64,000 nucleotides of DNA from a candidate division FCPU426 bacterium (GCA_027452205.1 DAIDGV010000023.1:1-64000); one strand, 5' to 3'; positions 42,519 through 52,347 are shown, counted from the stretch's first letter. A program made the numbers and translations. Notes: generated from the sequence alone by a model not told the origin.

Positions 42519-44267
42519 ATGAACCAAACTGAAGTCGAACAAACCCAACCTATTCCGGCCCCTCCCACCCACGAAATGTCGTGGTGGAAGAAAAGCATTT
42601 TAAAAATAGACTCGTTCTTGGAACGAAAGCCTTTTGAGGGTTCTTTTTTAGTCGCGCTATTCTTAGTGGTTCCGATCCTGGTCTTCTTCAAATTTTATTT
42701 TCAGTTGTGCGACGATATTTACGCCCTTTTCCTGCTCAAGGGCACCGTGTTAACCACCGCGCCCATCGAGTTCAATTTCGAAGAAAACTCCCTTCTTTGC
42801 CTCGCGCTGAAAAGCCTTTATCTTTCCTTCCCGAACATCCAATGGTATGGCGGCCTTTTCGTTATCATGCTTTTCTTGTCGGTTTGGGGAATGTTGTTCG
42901 CGCTCCATCTGGGGGCTGATCGGTTTTTAAAGACCTGTCTTTTCATCGTGGGCTCGGCGGTCACGGTCGAACGCTTCTTTATTCCGCTTCAATGGACGTC
43001 CGTTGCGGCGGCTGCCGGAATAGGGGGCCTTATGCTATTGGCTGCCCTTTGGCGAAGGGAAGACTCGAAGTTCCTTCCATCCGGTCTTTGTCTTTCTTTC
43101 GTGCTGATCATGGCCTCGGCTTTGATCCGTTTCGACGCGCTGCTTTTGATCGCTTTGCTTTCGGTCCCTGTCGCGGTCTTCTTTCTTTTGAAGCTGAAAC
43201 TGACGCCCGCGCGGCGAACGATCTTGGTGTTCCTAGCGATGACCACCCTGTTGTCCGTCGCCGCTCTCGAATTCGACCGCTATTCCTATTCCCAGGACCC
43301 GGCCTGGGAGGGATCGGTATCGTTCTTCAAGCAAGTTCGCTGGTTGAACTCGTTCCAAAATTTAGCCTATACCGAAGGCACCAAACCCTTCTTCGACTCG
43401 ATCGGCTGGACCGAAAACGACCTGAACCTTTTCAAGAACAATTACTTCATGGACCCGGGAACCTATAGCGCCGAAAAGATCCGGCGAGTGAACGATCATT
43501 TCTCCGAATGGACCTTCGACAAAAATCCGCAGGGCACTTTTGGGATGATGTTCTCCAATCCCTTCACGGTCGTCGAACTGGTGTTTTTCTTCATCGCGTT
43601 ATTGTTCATTCCAGCCGGGTCTTTTGGGTTCGCGTTCCTTTATTTGGCCTGGGTCTTTTTGGTCCTTTTGTTTTTCAGGCTATTCCTGTGGATACCCGAG
43701 AGAATTTATATGCCCTGCTTGTTTGCGCTCACCAACGTCGCCGTATTCCTCTCGGCCTCAAAGTTCGGGGCCGAAAGCAAAGATCCCCCAACCCCTTCCC
43801 GGTCTTTCAAATGGGGAGTTGTTCTGTCGGCGCTCTTTTTCATCTTTTCCCTCGTTATTTATTACTACGACCAGTACGACAACCGTTATTGGACCGACAA
43901 AGAAGCGAAATTGAAGTCCACAGTGGCAGATCTCAACCCGCAAGACGACCAGCTGTTCGTGGTGTGGGGTTCTTCTTTTCCCTATATCGAGATCGGGGCC
44001 TTTGATGACGATGAATGGCTAAAGAAATTCCATGTTGTTTCGGTGGACTGGTTCCAACGCACCCCCGCCACAAGGGCCATGATGGATCGTTTTGGCGTGA
44101 AAGACCTCTTCAAGGATCTGGTCAATAACCCCAAGGCCTTTTTGATCTGCACCCCGGGCCAGTGGTATTTGTACCAGGTGTACATGAAGGAAAAATACAA
44201 TGAGGACGTGAAGTTCAAGTTTTACTTTCGGTCGGACCAATTCGCGGCTTTAAGCATCTATCGATAA
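42519..44267 (+). CDS. Multi-pass membrane protein, possible GT-C-type glycosyltransferase
   Basis: A 582-residue protein with roughly ten hydrophobic segments between residues 40 and 460 and a soluble C-terminal domain of about 120 residues (LFVVWGSSFPYIEIG, FHVVSVDWFQRTP, FLICTPGQWYLYQVY). An early CDDIYA with paired acidic residues after the first helix is what GT-C enzymes often have. No family is identified with certainty. It is bracketed by two copies of the dispersed repeat, which could make it a movable unit. Confidence 0.6.
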   Translation: MNQTEVEQTQPIPAPPTHEMSWWKKSILKIDSFLERKPFEGSFLVALFLVVPILVFFKFYFQLCDDIYALFLLKGTVLTTAPIEFNFEENSLLCLALKSLYLSFPNIQWYGGLFVIMLFLSVWGMLFALHLGADRFLKTCLFIVGSAVTVERFFIPLQWTSVAAAAGIGGLMLLAALWRREDSKFLPSGLCLSFVLIMASALIRFDALLLIALLSVPVAVFFLLKLKLTPARRTILVFLAMTTLLSVAALEFDRYSYSQDPAWEGSVSFFKQVRWLNSFQNLAYTEGTKPFFDSIGWTENDLNLFKNNYFMDPGTYSAEKIRRVNDHFSEWTFDKNPQGTFGMMFSNPFTVVELVFFFIALLFIPAGSFGFAFLYLAWVFLVLLFFRLFLWIPERIYMPCLFALTNVAVFLSASKFGAESKDPPTPSRSFKWGVVLSALFFIFSLVIYYYDQYDNRYWTDKEAKLKSTVADLNPQDDQLFVVWGSSFPYIEIGAFDDDEWLKKFHVVSVDWFQRTPATRAMMDRFGVKDLFKDLVNNPKAFLICTPGQWYLYQVYMKEKYNEDVKFKFYFRSDQFAALSIYR

Positions 44268-44280
44268 AAGCTGAAATTTA

Positions 44281-44360
44281 TAAAGACCCTTTCCCGGGCG
44301 CTAAGCGGAAAATGAACATTGTTAGGTCTTCGTTAAACCTTTGGCCTTTTTCATTAAAAC
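44281..44360. repeat. Dispersed repeat, partial copy C
   Basis: Covers only the first two thirds of the repeat: CCCGGGCGCTAAGCGGAAAA, TTGTTAGG, TTCGTTAAACCTTTGGCCT, then diverges. It lies 13 bases after the membrane gene at 42519, so copies B and C flank that gene in the same orientation. Confidence 0.55.
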
Positions 44361-44451
44361 AATAAAAATCAAGAAACATAATGTCTTCCGGCTTTTTAAA
44401 TGCCAATAATGTGTTGGCTTTTGAAAACGCTAAAGCACTGGAGACAAACCA

Positions 44452-45045
44452 ATGATCCACAAGATCGCAATATTCGTCTATCAGTTCATCCGTAAGGTTA
44501 TTTATGGGCGGGCAGTTCGGTATACGAATGAGATCGCAAGATACCGGGACTTTGAGATCGGTGATTATACCTATGGGAAGCCCCTGGTTTATTGGTGGGG
44601 TGGTTCCACGAAGTTGAAAATTGGAAAGTATTGCTCGCTTGCACCCGGATCTACTTTTGTCGTTGGAGGGGAACATTCCACCCGACATATAACCACCTAT
44701 CCATTTATTAGTTTTTCCGGGAAAAGGCCCGATACGGGGAAAGGCAATGTCGTGATCGGCAATGATGTGTGGATCGGATTGAACGCTCTGGTCCTATCCG
44801 GGGTTACCATCGGGGATGGCGCGGTCATTGGGGCTGGGTGTGTCGTAACGAAAGACGTGGCACCCTATGCCATTGTCGCTGGAAATCCCGCTCGATTGAT
44901 ACGCTATCGTTTTTCCCCTGAAACGATCGAATCATTGCTGAAGATCAAATGGTGGGATTGGCCGCATGAGAAGGTAATGGCTTCGATGGATATTCTGGAT
45001 AGTCCGGATCTGGAAAAATTCAAGGAATTGGTTGAGGCAAAGTAG
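44452..45045 (+). CDS. CatB/Vat-like left-handed beta-helix acetyltransferase
   Basis: A 197-residue hexapeptide-repeat acyltransferase. The parts [35 protein letters not shown] (with the catalytic-region His) and [20 protein letters not shown], then [14 protein letters not shown], match the CatB/xenobiotic acetyltransferase branch. In such enzymes acetyl-CoA is used to modify sugars or drugs. Here, next to polysaccharide genes, a sugar acetyltransferase is the likelier job; antibiotic resistance is not implied. Confidence 0.85.
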   Translation: MIHKIAIFVYQFIRKVIYGRAVRYTNEIARYRDFEIGDYTYGKPLVYWWGGSTKLKIGKYCSLAPGSTFVVGGEHSTRHITTYPFISFSGKRPDTGKGNVVIGNDVWIGLNALVLSGVTIGDGAVIGAGCVVTKDVAPYAIVAGNPARLIRYRFSPETIESLLKIKWWDWPHEKVMASMDILDSPDLEKFKELVEAK

Positions 45046-45083
45046 GAAAAAAGCATCCGGTAAATAACGTCTTTTCGAGGGAG

Positions 45084-45944
45084 ATGACCGTGCAAGACCC
45101 CCATGCGATCGCACCTGAAAGCTCAGCGGTTCGAGTGGCGCTCTGGCGGGCTTTACATGTCCAAGTGGATGCCAAGCCCCCAGTGCTGGAAGACGAAATC
45201 GGTCTCCAGTTGGCGGCCCCGGATGCGGGTTGGCGCGACAGGCCGGATATGAACCCCGAGTTCACGAAAATTTTCCGCGCTTCCATCGTTGCGCGGACCC
45301 GCTTTATCGAGGACCTTGTGGCGGGACAAGCGGCCAAGGGCGTCGCCCAATATGTCATCCTCGGCGCGGGTTTGGATACTTTCGCCCAGCGAAGGCCGGA
45401 GATCGCCTCCAAACTCAAAGTGTTCGAGGTGGACCAGCCCGGCTCCCAGGCCTGGAAGCGTCAACGCTTGATGGACCTGGGTTTCGGTATTCCGGAATGG
45501 CTACGGTTCGTGCCGGTCAATTTTGAAGAGGGCGCTTTTTGGTTGGATGAAGTCAAAAAAGCTGGTTTTGATATGGGGAAACCGGCGGTGGTGGTCTCGA
45601 CCGGGGTCAGTATGTACCTGACGAAAGATGCGAATGAGGCCATGCTACGTCAAATATCGGCATTGGCACCGGGTTCGACTTTGGCCATGACCTATATCTT
45701 GCCTATTGAACTGGTAGCGCCTGAGGAACGGATGGGGTTTGAAATGGCGATCAAGGGCGCCCAAGCCAGCGGTACACCTTTTCTGAGCTTTTTCAAACCC
45801 GAAGAGATGGCGACATTAGCCCGTCAGGCGGGTTTTCAAGAAGTCCGGTCCGTGTCGGGGGCCCAACTGACCCGGCTTTATTTTGCGGGTAGGACCGATG
45901 GGCTTCACCCTGGGTCTGAGGAGTTGTTGGTCGCGGTCTCGTAG
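45084..45944 (+). CDS. SAM-dependent methyltransferase, LCM-like (TIGR00027-type)
   Basis: A 286-residue methyltransferase. The SAM-binding site appears as YVILGAGLDTFAQRRPE and VFEVDQPGSQAWKRQRLMDLG, and VVVSTGVSMYLTKDANEAML follows, all typical of the leucine-carboxyl-methyltransferase-like TIGR00027 group. Start GTG/ATG choice: I used the ATG at 45084 after GAGGGAG. Substrate unknown; it may methylate a small molecule or a cell-surface compound. It lies between the acetyltransferase and GH18 genes. Confidence 0.85.
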   Translation: MTVQDPHAIAPESSAVRVALWRALHVQVDAKPPVLEDEIGLQLAAPDAGWRDRPDMNPEFTKIFRASIVARTRFIEDLVAGQAAKGVAQYVILGAGLDTFAQRRPEIASKLKVFEVDQPGSQAWKRQRLMDLGFGIPEWLRFVPVNFEEGAFWLDEVKKAGFDMGKPAVVVSTGVSMYLTKDANEAMLRQISALAPGSTLAMTYILPIELVAPEERMGFEMAIKGAQASGTPFLSFFKPEEMATLARQAGFQEVRSVSGAQLTRLYFAGRTDGLHPGSEELLVAVS

Positions 45945-46095
45945 AGGGCCTACCGGAACTGAAATGAAGAGGTCTATCGCTTACCCAAATTTGCTCTCTT
46001 TGCGGTTGAGCTCAGCCATTGACCTGGGGTACAAAAGCCAAGTTTTAAATATGATGAAGGCTTTTTGGAAAAGTCCGTTTGCCAAAGGGGAAGGC

Positions 46096-48039
46096 ATGAA
46101 ACCGATCCGCGACGCGATCTGGATATTTTTTTGCTTGTTGGGGATGACGACCGTGGGCTGGGCCAAGCCGGATCACCTGGTGGTTGGGTGTTCCTGTTAT
46201 TGGCTGGACAACATCTATCCGATCGAAAACTATAATTTTGATGCCCTGACCCACATCACCCGCGTCTGCCTCGCGACCAAGGATAATGGGGACCTGGTGG
46301 TGCCTGGCAGTTTTTTTGACGATGAACTGGAAAAACGGGCCCATGATCACGGTGTGAAGATGATCGCCGCAGTGGGGGGGGCGGCTCCCGACGCTAAGAA
46401 TTGGCTTTCAATGGCCACCCATCCCGAATATGAAAAGAATTTCTTCGACCAGTTGGACCAATTATTGACGTCCCATCATTACGACGGCGTCGACATCGAT
46501 TGGGAACCTTCCGCTTTGAACGACAAAGATCAAGGCATCTTCACGGCTTTTCTAAAGGATCTGCGCCATCGTTTCCCCAATTGGGTGATCTACACCGACC
46601 TGGGCGGGGGAAATTATTGGACCGACCACGTTTCTTGGACGGAAGTGGCGGACCAAGTGGATTTTATCGATTTTACCGGTTATTGCTTCGCAGGAAGTTG
46701 GAATGGTTATTCAGCTTATAATTCCAATCTTGATAAAGCTAAGGACATACCGGATACGGGGATCAGCGATAAGGAACGTATCCATGCCCTTGTCACGAAA
46801 TACCATGTGCCGCCGGAAAAGATCGTCCTCGGCATCCCTTTTTACGGCATCCAATTTTTCACGAAAAGCATGGGCACTTCTTTCCTGGGCGACCCCAATG
46901 ATGAGGGGACAGAGATCACTTATTATGAGGTGGCGCCGCTTCTCACGAATAAAGACTACCGTGTTCATTGGGACGATGGCGCTCAGGTGCCTTATTTGGA
47001 GAGGGTCAAAGGCGGGTTTGAGGCCAGCTATGACGACCCGCGCTCTATCCGTTTGAAGTGTGAATTTGCCGCTCGGTCACACCTCAAGGGCGTCCTGATC
47101 TGGACATTGGGCAGGGACATTTCGGGGGGAAAGACCCCTTTGATGGACGCGGTCGCCGAATCCTTTGGCGCTAAACCCATGAACCTGCCACCGGAAGGGT
47201 TGCTCAAGACCGTTACCGGTTTTGCGGCTATTGTTTCGAACGCTTATACCCAACTTTCCGCCGACTATAACGAACTGATCAAAGCGAAAAAAACAGAGGG
47301 GGCGAAGGGCATCGATCCTGGGCCCCAACCGGATGTTACTATCCCGGATTCCATGGATCCGAAAGTCCTAGGCGGGACCTTGTTCAAATTACAAACTTTG
47401 TTGACGGGGTATAACCGTCAATTACAGGATGCCCGGATCTTGTTAAGGAACCTGCCGGAGCAAGAAATAAAAGGCATACCCCTAATTTCGAAACGCAACC
47501 GTTTTTTGTTGGATGACTTCGAAAAAAGCGGAAATAGCAACCGCTTGGGGGGGATATGGGTGACGGAGTGCGATCAAAACAAATTGGGGACGGTCATGAA
47601 TCCCATGCCCTATCAAAGGTCCAAGGGCGGAAGCAAGAAAACCCCGAAACACTCGGCCCATATTTGGGGCCATTTAGGCCGTAATGTCGCCCCCTGGGCT
47701 TGGGCTGACTTGTCCTGTCCTTTATCGCCCAGTTTTGCCCCAGTGGACATCAGTCAGTTCAAGAAGATCGAATTTTGGGTCAAGGGGAACGGGAAGGACT
47801 ATACCGCTATCTTGGGCCGATCGGCCGTGAAGGATCACGCGACCTTCCAGGCGGACTTTAAGGCGCCCGCCCAGTGGACTAAAGTTTCTTTGACCTTGGC
47901 GGATTTCAAGCAACCCGCTTGGGGACGTCAAATTCCCCTTAAGTTAAACGATATTCTTTTTATCGCTTTCTCACCCGCGGCTAGCTTTAGCGACGATGAC
48001 TTCGATCTTTGGATCGACGACATCACCTTGGTGAAGTGA
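46096..48039 (+). CDS. Secreted glycoside hydrolase family 18 protein with C-terminal beta-domain
   Basis: A 647-residue secreted protein. The ATG at 46096 follows GGGGAAGG and gives a clear signal peptide (IWIFFCLLGMTTVGWA). The GH18 domain (about 25-370) has DGVDIDWE with catalytic Glu near 137 and QVDFIDFTGYCFAG, then GVLIWTLGRDISGG. A linker helix region follows, and the last 170 residues (FLLDDFEKSGNSNRLGG to LWIDDITLVK) resemble CBM11/CIA30-type beta-sandwiches. It may cut beta-1,4-GlcNAc polymers, perhaps the local polysaccharide. Confidence 0.88.
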   Translation: MKPIRDAIWIFFCLLGMTTVGWAKPDHLVVGCSCYWLDNIYPIENYNFDALTHITRVCLATKDNGDLVVPGSFFDDELEKRAHDHGVKMIAAVGGAAPDAKNWLSMATHPEYEKNFFDQLDQLLTSHHYDGVDIDWEPSALNDKDQGIFTAFLKDLRHRFPNWVIYTDLGGGNYWTDHVSWTEVADQVDFIDFTGYCFAGSWNGYSAYNSNLDKAKDIPDTGISDKERIHALVTKYHVPPEKIVLGIPFYGIQFFTKSMGTSFLGDPNDEGTEITYYEVAPLLTNKDYRVHWDDGAQVPYLERVKGGFEASYDDPRSIRLKCEFAARSHLKGVLIWTLGRDISGGKTPLMDAVAESFGAKPMNLPPEGLLKTVTGFAAIVSNAYTQLSADYNELIKAKKTEGAKGIDPGPQPDVTIPDSMDPKVLGGTLFKLQTLLTGYNRQLQDARILLRNLPEQEIKGIPLISKRNRFLLDDFEKSGNSNRLGGIWVTECDQNKLGTVMNPMPYQRSKGGSKKTPKHSAHIWGHLGRNVAPWAWADLSCPLSPSFAPVDISQFKKIEFWVKGNGKDYTAILGRSAVKDHATFQADFKAPAQWTKVSLTLADFKQPAWGRQIPLKLNDILFIAFSPAASFSDDDFDLWIDDITLVK

Positions 48040-48112
48040 ATGGCTTCGCGATAACTATGATCGCGTTTGAAATTTAAAGGTTATCTTTTTTCCCTCATTT
48101 TTGGATTCCCCC

Positions 48113-48142
48113 TTGATACAGATCAGTTTATTGAGATACATT
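48113..48142 (+). promoter_or_regulatory. Possible promoter of the exopolysaccharide operon
   Basis: TTGATA (48113-48118) and TACATT (48137-48142) are 18 bases apart in the 200-base AT-rich gap before the export gene. The match is moderate. Confidence 0.35.
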
Positions 48143-48241
48143 TCAAACGCCGAGCCTGCCCGCTCGGTTTTTGAATAGAAACCGGCTATTTATTGAATTT
48201 TTATTTTTGTTCCAATGCGATGCCTCGCCGGAACGGAGATT

Positions 48242-48928
48242 ATGACGGTGCCGACCCTTTATGATTCGCGAAAAGCAGTATGCTTTTTTTTGATATTAAA
48301 CCTGGTATTGATGGGCCCTGTTTCTTGGGCCTGGGCGGACAATAGCGCCAACTCCTATCCACCCTTGGTCATCGGCCCGGGGGACCTATTGGATATCTTC
48401 GTTTATGAAGAGAACAAGCTCCCCCTCGAGTATCAAGTAGACCCCGACGGTGATATCACTTTTCCTTACGTCGGGAAGGTTTACGTCGAAGGTCTCAGCG
48501 CCTCTGAAACCAGCGAAAAACTTTCGAAATTGCTGGATAAACCCCGTAAGGTCAACGTTCTCATTAAGGAATCGAATACCTATTGGGTCTCCGTCCTGGG
48601 GGATGTTTCCAAGCCGGGTAAGTACCAGATCCACGGCAAACCCACATTGCTTTCCGCCTTGGCCGAAGCGGGCGGTCCCTTGCCCGATACGGATCTTGGC
48701 GGCGCCATGTTGATCCATTACGGAACGAACAAGACCGTTGAAAAGAAAAAGATCGACTTGAGCCGATATCTGCGGGGAGAAGGCGTGACGGCCCCCGAAC
48801 CCTATCTCTATCCCGGCGACATTCTCATGGTGCCGAAGAACGGCTGGCCGAACGTCGAGGAGTGGGCCATTATTGCCAGCATCCTCGCTAGCGCGGCCAT
48901 CCTCGTCCAGAACTTGCCCAACAAGTGA
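48242..48928 (+). CDS. Polysaccharide export protein (Wza/GumB-like)
   Basis: A 228-residue secreted protein from the polysaccharide-export family. It has a signal peptide (ILNLVLMGPVSWAWA), the Poly_export domain (LVIGPGDLLDIFVYEENKLP, then VDPDGDITFPYVGKVYVEG), an SLBB-type domain (SVLGDVSKPGKYQIHGKPTL) and a C-terminal helix. It has no lipobox, so it may be anchored by its C-terminal hydrophobic helix (WAIIASILASAAILVQ). Genes for the chain-length regulator and initiating transferase follow directly. Confidence 0.88.
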   Translation: MTVPTLYDSRKAVCFFLILNLVLMGPVSWAWADNSANSYPPLVIGPGDLLDIFVYEENKLPLEYQVDPDGDITFPYVGKVYVEGLSASETSEKLSKLLDKPRKVNVLIKESNTYWVSVLGDVSKPGKYQIHGKPTLLSALAEAGGPLPDTDLGGAMLIHYGTNKTVEKKKIDLSRYLRGEGVTAPEPYLYPGDILMVPKNGWPNVEEWAIIASILASAAILVQNLPNK

Positions 48929-48935
48929 CCCGGCC

Positions 48936-50654
48936 ATGAACTTCCAAGAGCCGTCCCAATTCGAGGAAACCACGATGATCGCTACCGAAAACGTGGATGA
49001 ACTCGATTTTGGTGAAATGATCCGGGTGGTACTTTTTTATTCCCGGACCATAGTCCTGGTGATGGGCCTGTCTTTGGTACTGGGCTTGATCTACGCGTTC
49101 TGTTTTCCGCCTACTTTCAAGGCCACGACATTCCTAAAGGTCCCCGAATCATCCCCGATGGGCGACCGGACGATGGGACTCCTGGATTTTCTTTCGGCTG
49201 GCGGCAACCAGATGGACACCTACACCGAGATCTGCCAGTTGAAGACCGTGGCCAACCGAGCGATCCAAGCCCTGACCCTTCAGGATAAGGCGGAATACCA
49301 AGGGCTCTCCCAAGAGGCGCTTTTGGAAAAACTCCGCAAGAACGTTGAGGTCGCCAGCATCAAAAAATCGACTTTGGTCTCCATCACCGTCAAATCCCAA
49401 GACCCCCAACTGGCCGCGGACCTGGCGAATGCCTGGTCCCAGGCTTTCATCGACGTCAACTTGGACCTGATCCGCAGCGCGGCGACTTCCAAACGAAAGT
49501 TCATTCAGGAGCAGGTCGACAATATCCAGACAGAACTTAAAAACCCAAATCTGCGCCTCGATGAGGAATCGAAGGCCGACGAGGTGATGTACGACAGTTT
49601 GATGGGAAAATTGAAGGAAGCCCGGGTCGCCGAAAACGTGGAGGACCCGGGGATCGTCATTGTCGATCCGGCGACAAAACCCCTGAAACCGGTCAGTCCC
49701 AAAAAAACCGAGGCGGTCCTCGCAAGCCTGCTCATTGGTTTAGCGGTGGGCATCCAATTGGCCTTTTTCCTGAATTGGCGCCGTGATTTCATCATGGACG
49801 AAGACCGGTTGGGCCGCATAACGGGTTTGCCCAATTACGCGGTGGTCCCCGAGCTCGATGAAAAGATGATAAATGGGAAGCGGGCACAAGGAAGGAATGT
49901 CCATTCCCTGATCCATCGTCCTGAATTCCGGTATCCCGATGCCTTGGAAAGCTACCGCTTCTTAAGGACCAATCTGTTGCTGGCCCCCGCGAATAAGCCC
50001 TTGAACGCGATCGCCGTTCTTTCGGCGGATCACGACGAAGGGAAGACCTTGATGGCCTCTAATTTGGCGATCTCTTTGGCCCAGTCGGGAAAACGAACGC
50101 TCTTGGTCGACGCGGATTTTCGTCATCCTTCGGTGGCCGGACAATTTGGGCTGTCGGTCCAAAAGGAAGTGGGACTACCTTTGGCGCTTTCGGGGCAAAA
50201 ATCCTGGGCCTCGATGGTACGCGCCTCCTCCGTGGAGGGGTTGGACTTGTTACCCAATTCAGTCATCCCGGTGAACGCGCCTGAATTGTTGGGAAGCGCG
50301 AGGATGGACCGCCTGGTTTCCGAATTCCGGGAGAAATATGACATGGTTGTGTTCGATGGGGCGCCAGTATTGCCTTTTTCCGATTCGGCGGTGCTTTCTT
50401 CCCATTTGGACGGGGTCATTGTTTTGGTTCGGTTTGAATTCACGAAAGCCGTGGACCTATCCCGTGCGTTGGACCAATTAAGGCATGTGGGCGCCAATTT
50501 GATCGGGACGGTGTTCAACCGGGTGCGCGCCCGCAAGGTGTTCTGGGGTCATGAATATGGTTACGGTTATAGCCAGCTCAGGAGCAAGTGGATGCCTTCC
50601 GCATCCCAAACGGGCATCACGCAAGGGACAAGTAAAACGGGAAAGGGGCCATGA
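48936..50654 (+). CDS. Wzc-like chain-length determinant / BY-kinase
   Basis: A 572-residue inner-membrane protein. The N-terminal Wzz domain lies between helices (TIVLVMGLSLVLGLIYAF and LLIGLAVGIQLAFFLNW), with a coiled periplasmic part. The C-terminal ATPase has Walker A DHDEGKT, Walker A' LLVDADFRHPSVAGQFGL and a Walker B-like MVVFDGAPVLPFSDS. The usual PxxGKS form of Walker A is replaced by DEGKT. A short YGYGY cluster near the C-terminus could be the autophosphorylated tyrosines. It pairs with the Wza-like gene 7 bases upstream. Confidence 0.87.
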   Translation: MNFQEPSQFEETTMIATENVDELDFGEMIRVVLFYSRTIVLVMGLSLVLGLIYAFCFPPTFKATTFLKVPESSPMGDRTMGLLDFLSAGGNQMDTYTEICQLKTVANRAIQALTLQDKAEYQGLSQEALLEKLRKNVEVASIKKSTLVSITVKSQDPQLAADLANAWSQAFIDVNLDLIRSAATSKRKFIQEQVDNIQTELKNPNLRLDEESKADEVMYDSLMGKLKEARVAENVEDPGIVIVDPATKPLKPVSPKKTEAVLASLLIGLAVGIQLAFFLNWRRDFIMDEDRLGRITGLPNYAVVPELDEKMINGKRAQGRNVHSLIHRPEFRYPDALESYRFLRTNLLLAPANKPLNAIAVLSADHDEGKTLMASNLAISLAQSGKRTLLVDADFRHPSVAGQFGLSVQKEVGLPLALSGQKSWASMVRASSVEGLDLLPNSVIPVNAPELLGSARMDRLVSEFREKYDMVVFDGAPVLPFSDSAVLSSHLDGVIVLVRFEFTKAVDLSRALDQLRHVGANLIGTVFNRVRARKVFWGHEYGYGYSQLRSKWMPSASQTGITQGTSKTGKGP

Positions 50655-52303
50655 TCATGACAGATACCGCCCGATTCCTGTTCCTCTTTGCCTTGAGTTT
50701 GGTCAGTAGCCTATTGCTAGTATCAGTGGCCATCAATTGGGCCCCTCGACTGGGGTTAATGGACCAGCCCGGTAATCGAAAGATCCATCTAACGGCCATT
50801 CCCAGAGTTGGCGGCATTGTTGTCTTCTCGTCGGTTTTGGTCGTGATGGTCTTTTCTTATATTACTGGGTGGTTACCGGTCTCTGATTTTAAAGATCATG
50901 AGGAGATCTGGCTGGTCCTGGGGGTTAGCCTGGGGACAGCTTTGGTAGGCCTGGTCGATGACATATTCACGCTCTTGCCCAAATACAAACTTTTGGGTCA
51001 GGCGGTGATCGGTGCCCTCTTTGTTCTCTTCGGTTGTCGATTCGAGATATTGCATATTCCAGGCTTCGAACCGATCTATCTTCATTGGTTATCCTTGCCC
51101 ATCACGCTTTTTTGGATCCTCGCGACGGTTAATGCATTCAATTTCATCGACGGGGTGGATGGTTTGGCGGGCACGGTTTCCATGGGTATTTTTTTCCTAG
51201 TCGGTGTGGCGGCTGCGCTTTGTGGAAATAGCGAGATATTGATCCTGTGCCTGACCTTTATGGGCGCGCTAGGCGGTTTTTTGATCTGGAATTGGAGTCC
51301 TGCCCGGGCCTATTTGGGTGACGCCGGCTCTAACGGTTTGGGTATGTTAGTGGCCTGTTCGCTTTTGAGCTTGGGCAATCAGCCCCGTTGGTTCTTGGCC
51401 CGACCAGAATCCACGCAAGTTAATCCGATACCTTACGAATTTTTCGTTCTCACCCTGCTCATGGCATTTCCTGCGATCGAGATCACCTTGTCGGTGATAA
51501 GGCGGATCTTCCGTGGACGCGCCCTCTTCCGAGCGGACAAGGGGCACATCCATCATCGCCTTCTCAAATTCGACTGGTCCCATCCCGCCATTTGTATGGC
51601 CGCTCTTTTTGTGACCTTGGTCCTGGGCGGGGCCTCCTTGGCGGTGCTTTCCCATGAATATGGTAAGGCGGCTTGGCTTCTGGTTTTTTCGGGAGGGTTC
51701 GTAGGATTGTCCCTTTCGATTCTGGGGTTCTTTGATTTTCTTTCAGCGGATTTCGTCGCCCGGACCCGGAACCATTTCCTGATCGCGGACCATTTCATCA
51801 AGATGCAGCGACTTAAACTGCGGTTTTCCAACGATCTGGGTGAGGTCATGGCGCTTTTGAGCCAAACTTGCGCTGAATTCGGTGTTCAAAACTTCAGTAT
51901 CTTCATGAATCTGAAGGGCTGGGCCAAGAAGATATGCATTTACTCTTGGGAAAGACAATCAGATGTCCAACAGGAATACCTGAATTATTTCAAGGTCACC
52001 GGCGCCAAGGAAAGTTTAAGCCGTTTCAAAGAAAGTATCAGTTTGGAGGCCGGCGTTTGCGAAGCGCATTGGGTTTTCGAACCCCACATCGTGGAAGGAG
52101 ACTTGGATGTGGAGTATCGGGTCCTGGTCAGCGATTTCATGCGGGAAGTCCTGGTTCACGCCTATCCCTTCCAAGAACAGGGCGCGGAACCAGTCCATAT
52201 CAAGGTCCCCGGGTTGGCGTACGCCAAGGTCAGATCCAGCCTATTGCACCGCCGTCAACAGCTAGCCACGTTAGAAAAGGTCGGCATCCATGAAAGGGTC
52301 TAA
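50651..52303 (+). CDS. WecA/MraY-type phosphosugar transferase with a long C-terminal extension
   Basis: A 550-residue protein. The first 360 residues form the polytopic WecA/MraY-type core (PRVGGIVVFSS, VGLVDDIFTLLPKYK, NAFNFIDGVDGLAGTVS, YLGDAGSNGLGML), with the catalytic Asp pair and the HIHHRLLKF loop. It would transfer the first sugar phosphate to undecaprenyl phosphate. Unusually, about 180 further residues of cytoplasmic-type sequence (FSNDLGEVMALLSQTCAEFG, then GAKESLSRFKES) follow the last helix. It overlaps the Wzc-like gene by 4 bases (ATGA). Confidence 0.87.
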   Translation: MIMTDTARFLFLFALSLVSSLLLVSVAINWAPRLGLMDQPGNRKIHLTAIPRVGGIVVFSSVLVVMVFSYITGWLPVSDFKDHEEIWLVLGVSLGTALVGLVDDIFTLLPKYKLLGQAVIGALFVLFGCRFEILHIPGFEPIYLHWLSLPITLFWILATVNAFNFIDGVDGLAGTVSMGIFFLVGVAAALCGNSEILILCLTFMGALGGFLIWNWSPARAYLGDAGSNGLGMLVACSLLSLGNQPRWFLARPESTQVNPIPYEFFVLTLLMAFPAIEITLSVIRRIFRGRALFRADKGHIHHRLLKFDWSHPAICMAALFVTLVLGGASLAVLSHEYGKAAWLLVFSGGFVGLSLSILGFFDFLSADFVARTRNHFLIADHFIKMQRLKLRFSNDLGEVMALLSQTCAEFGVQNFSIFMNLKGWAKKICIYSWERQSDVQQEYLNYFKVTGAKESLSRFKESISLEAGVCEAHWVFEPHIVEGDLDVEYRVLVSDFMREVLVHAYPFQEQGAEPVHIKVPGLAYAKVRSSLLHRRQQLATLEKVGIHERV

Positions 52304-52347
52304 GCTATGACCGCTACGCCCTTCGCTCGATTCCATTAAGGTCCATT

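Noticed and set aside
44452-45045. Chloramphenicol or streptogramin resistance gene
   Set aside because: The fold is shared with resistance enzymes, but location in a polysaccharide region makes a sugar acetyltransferase more likely; sequence alone does not support a resistance claim.
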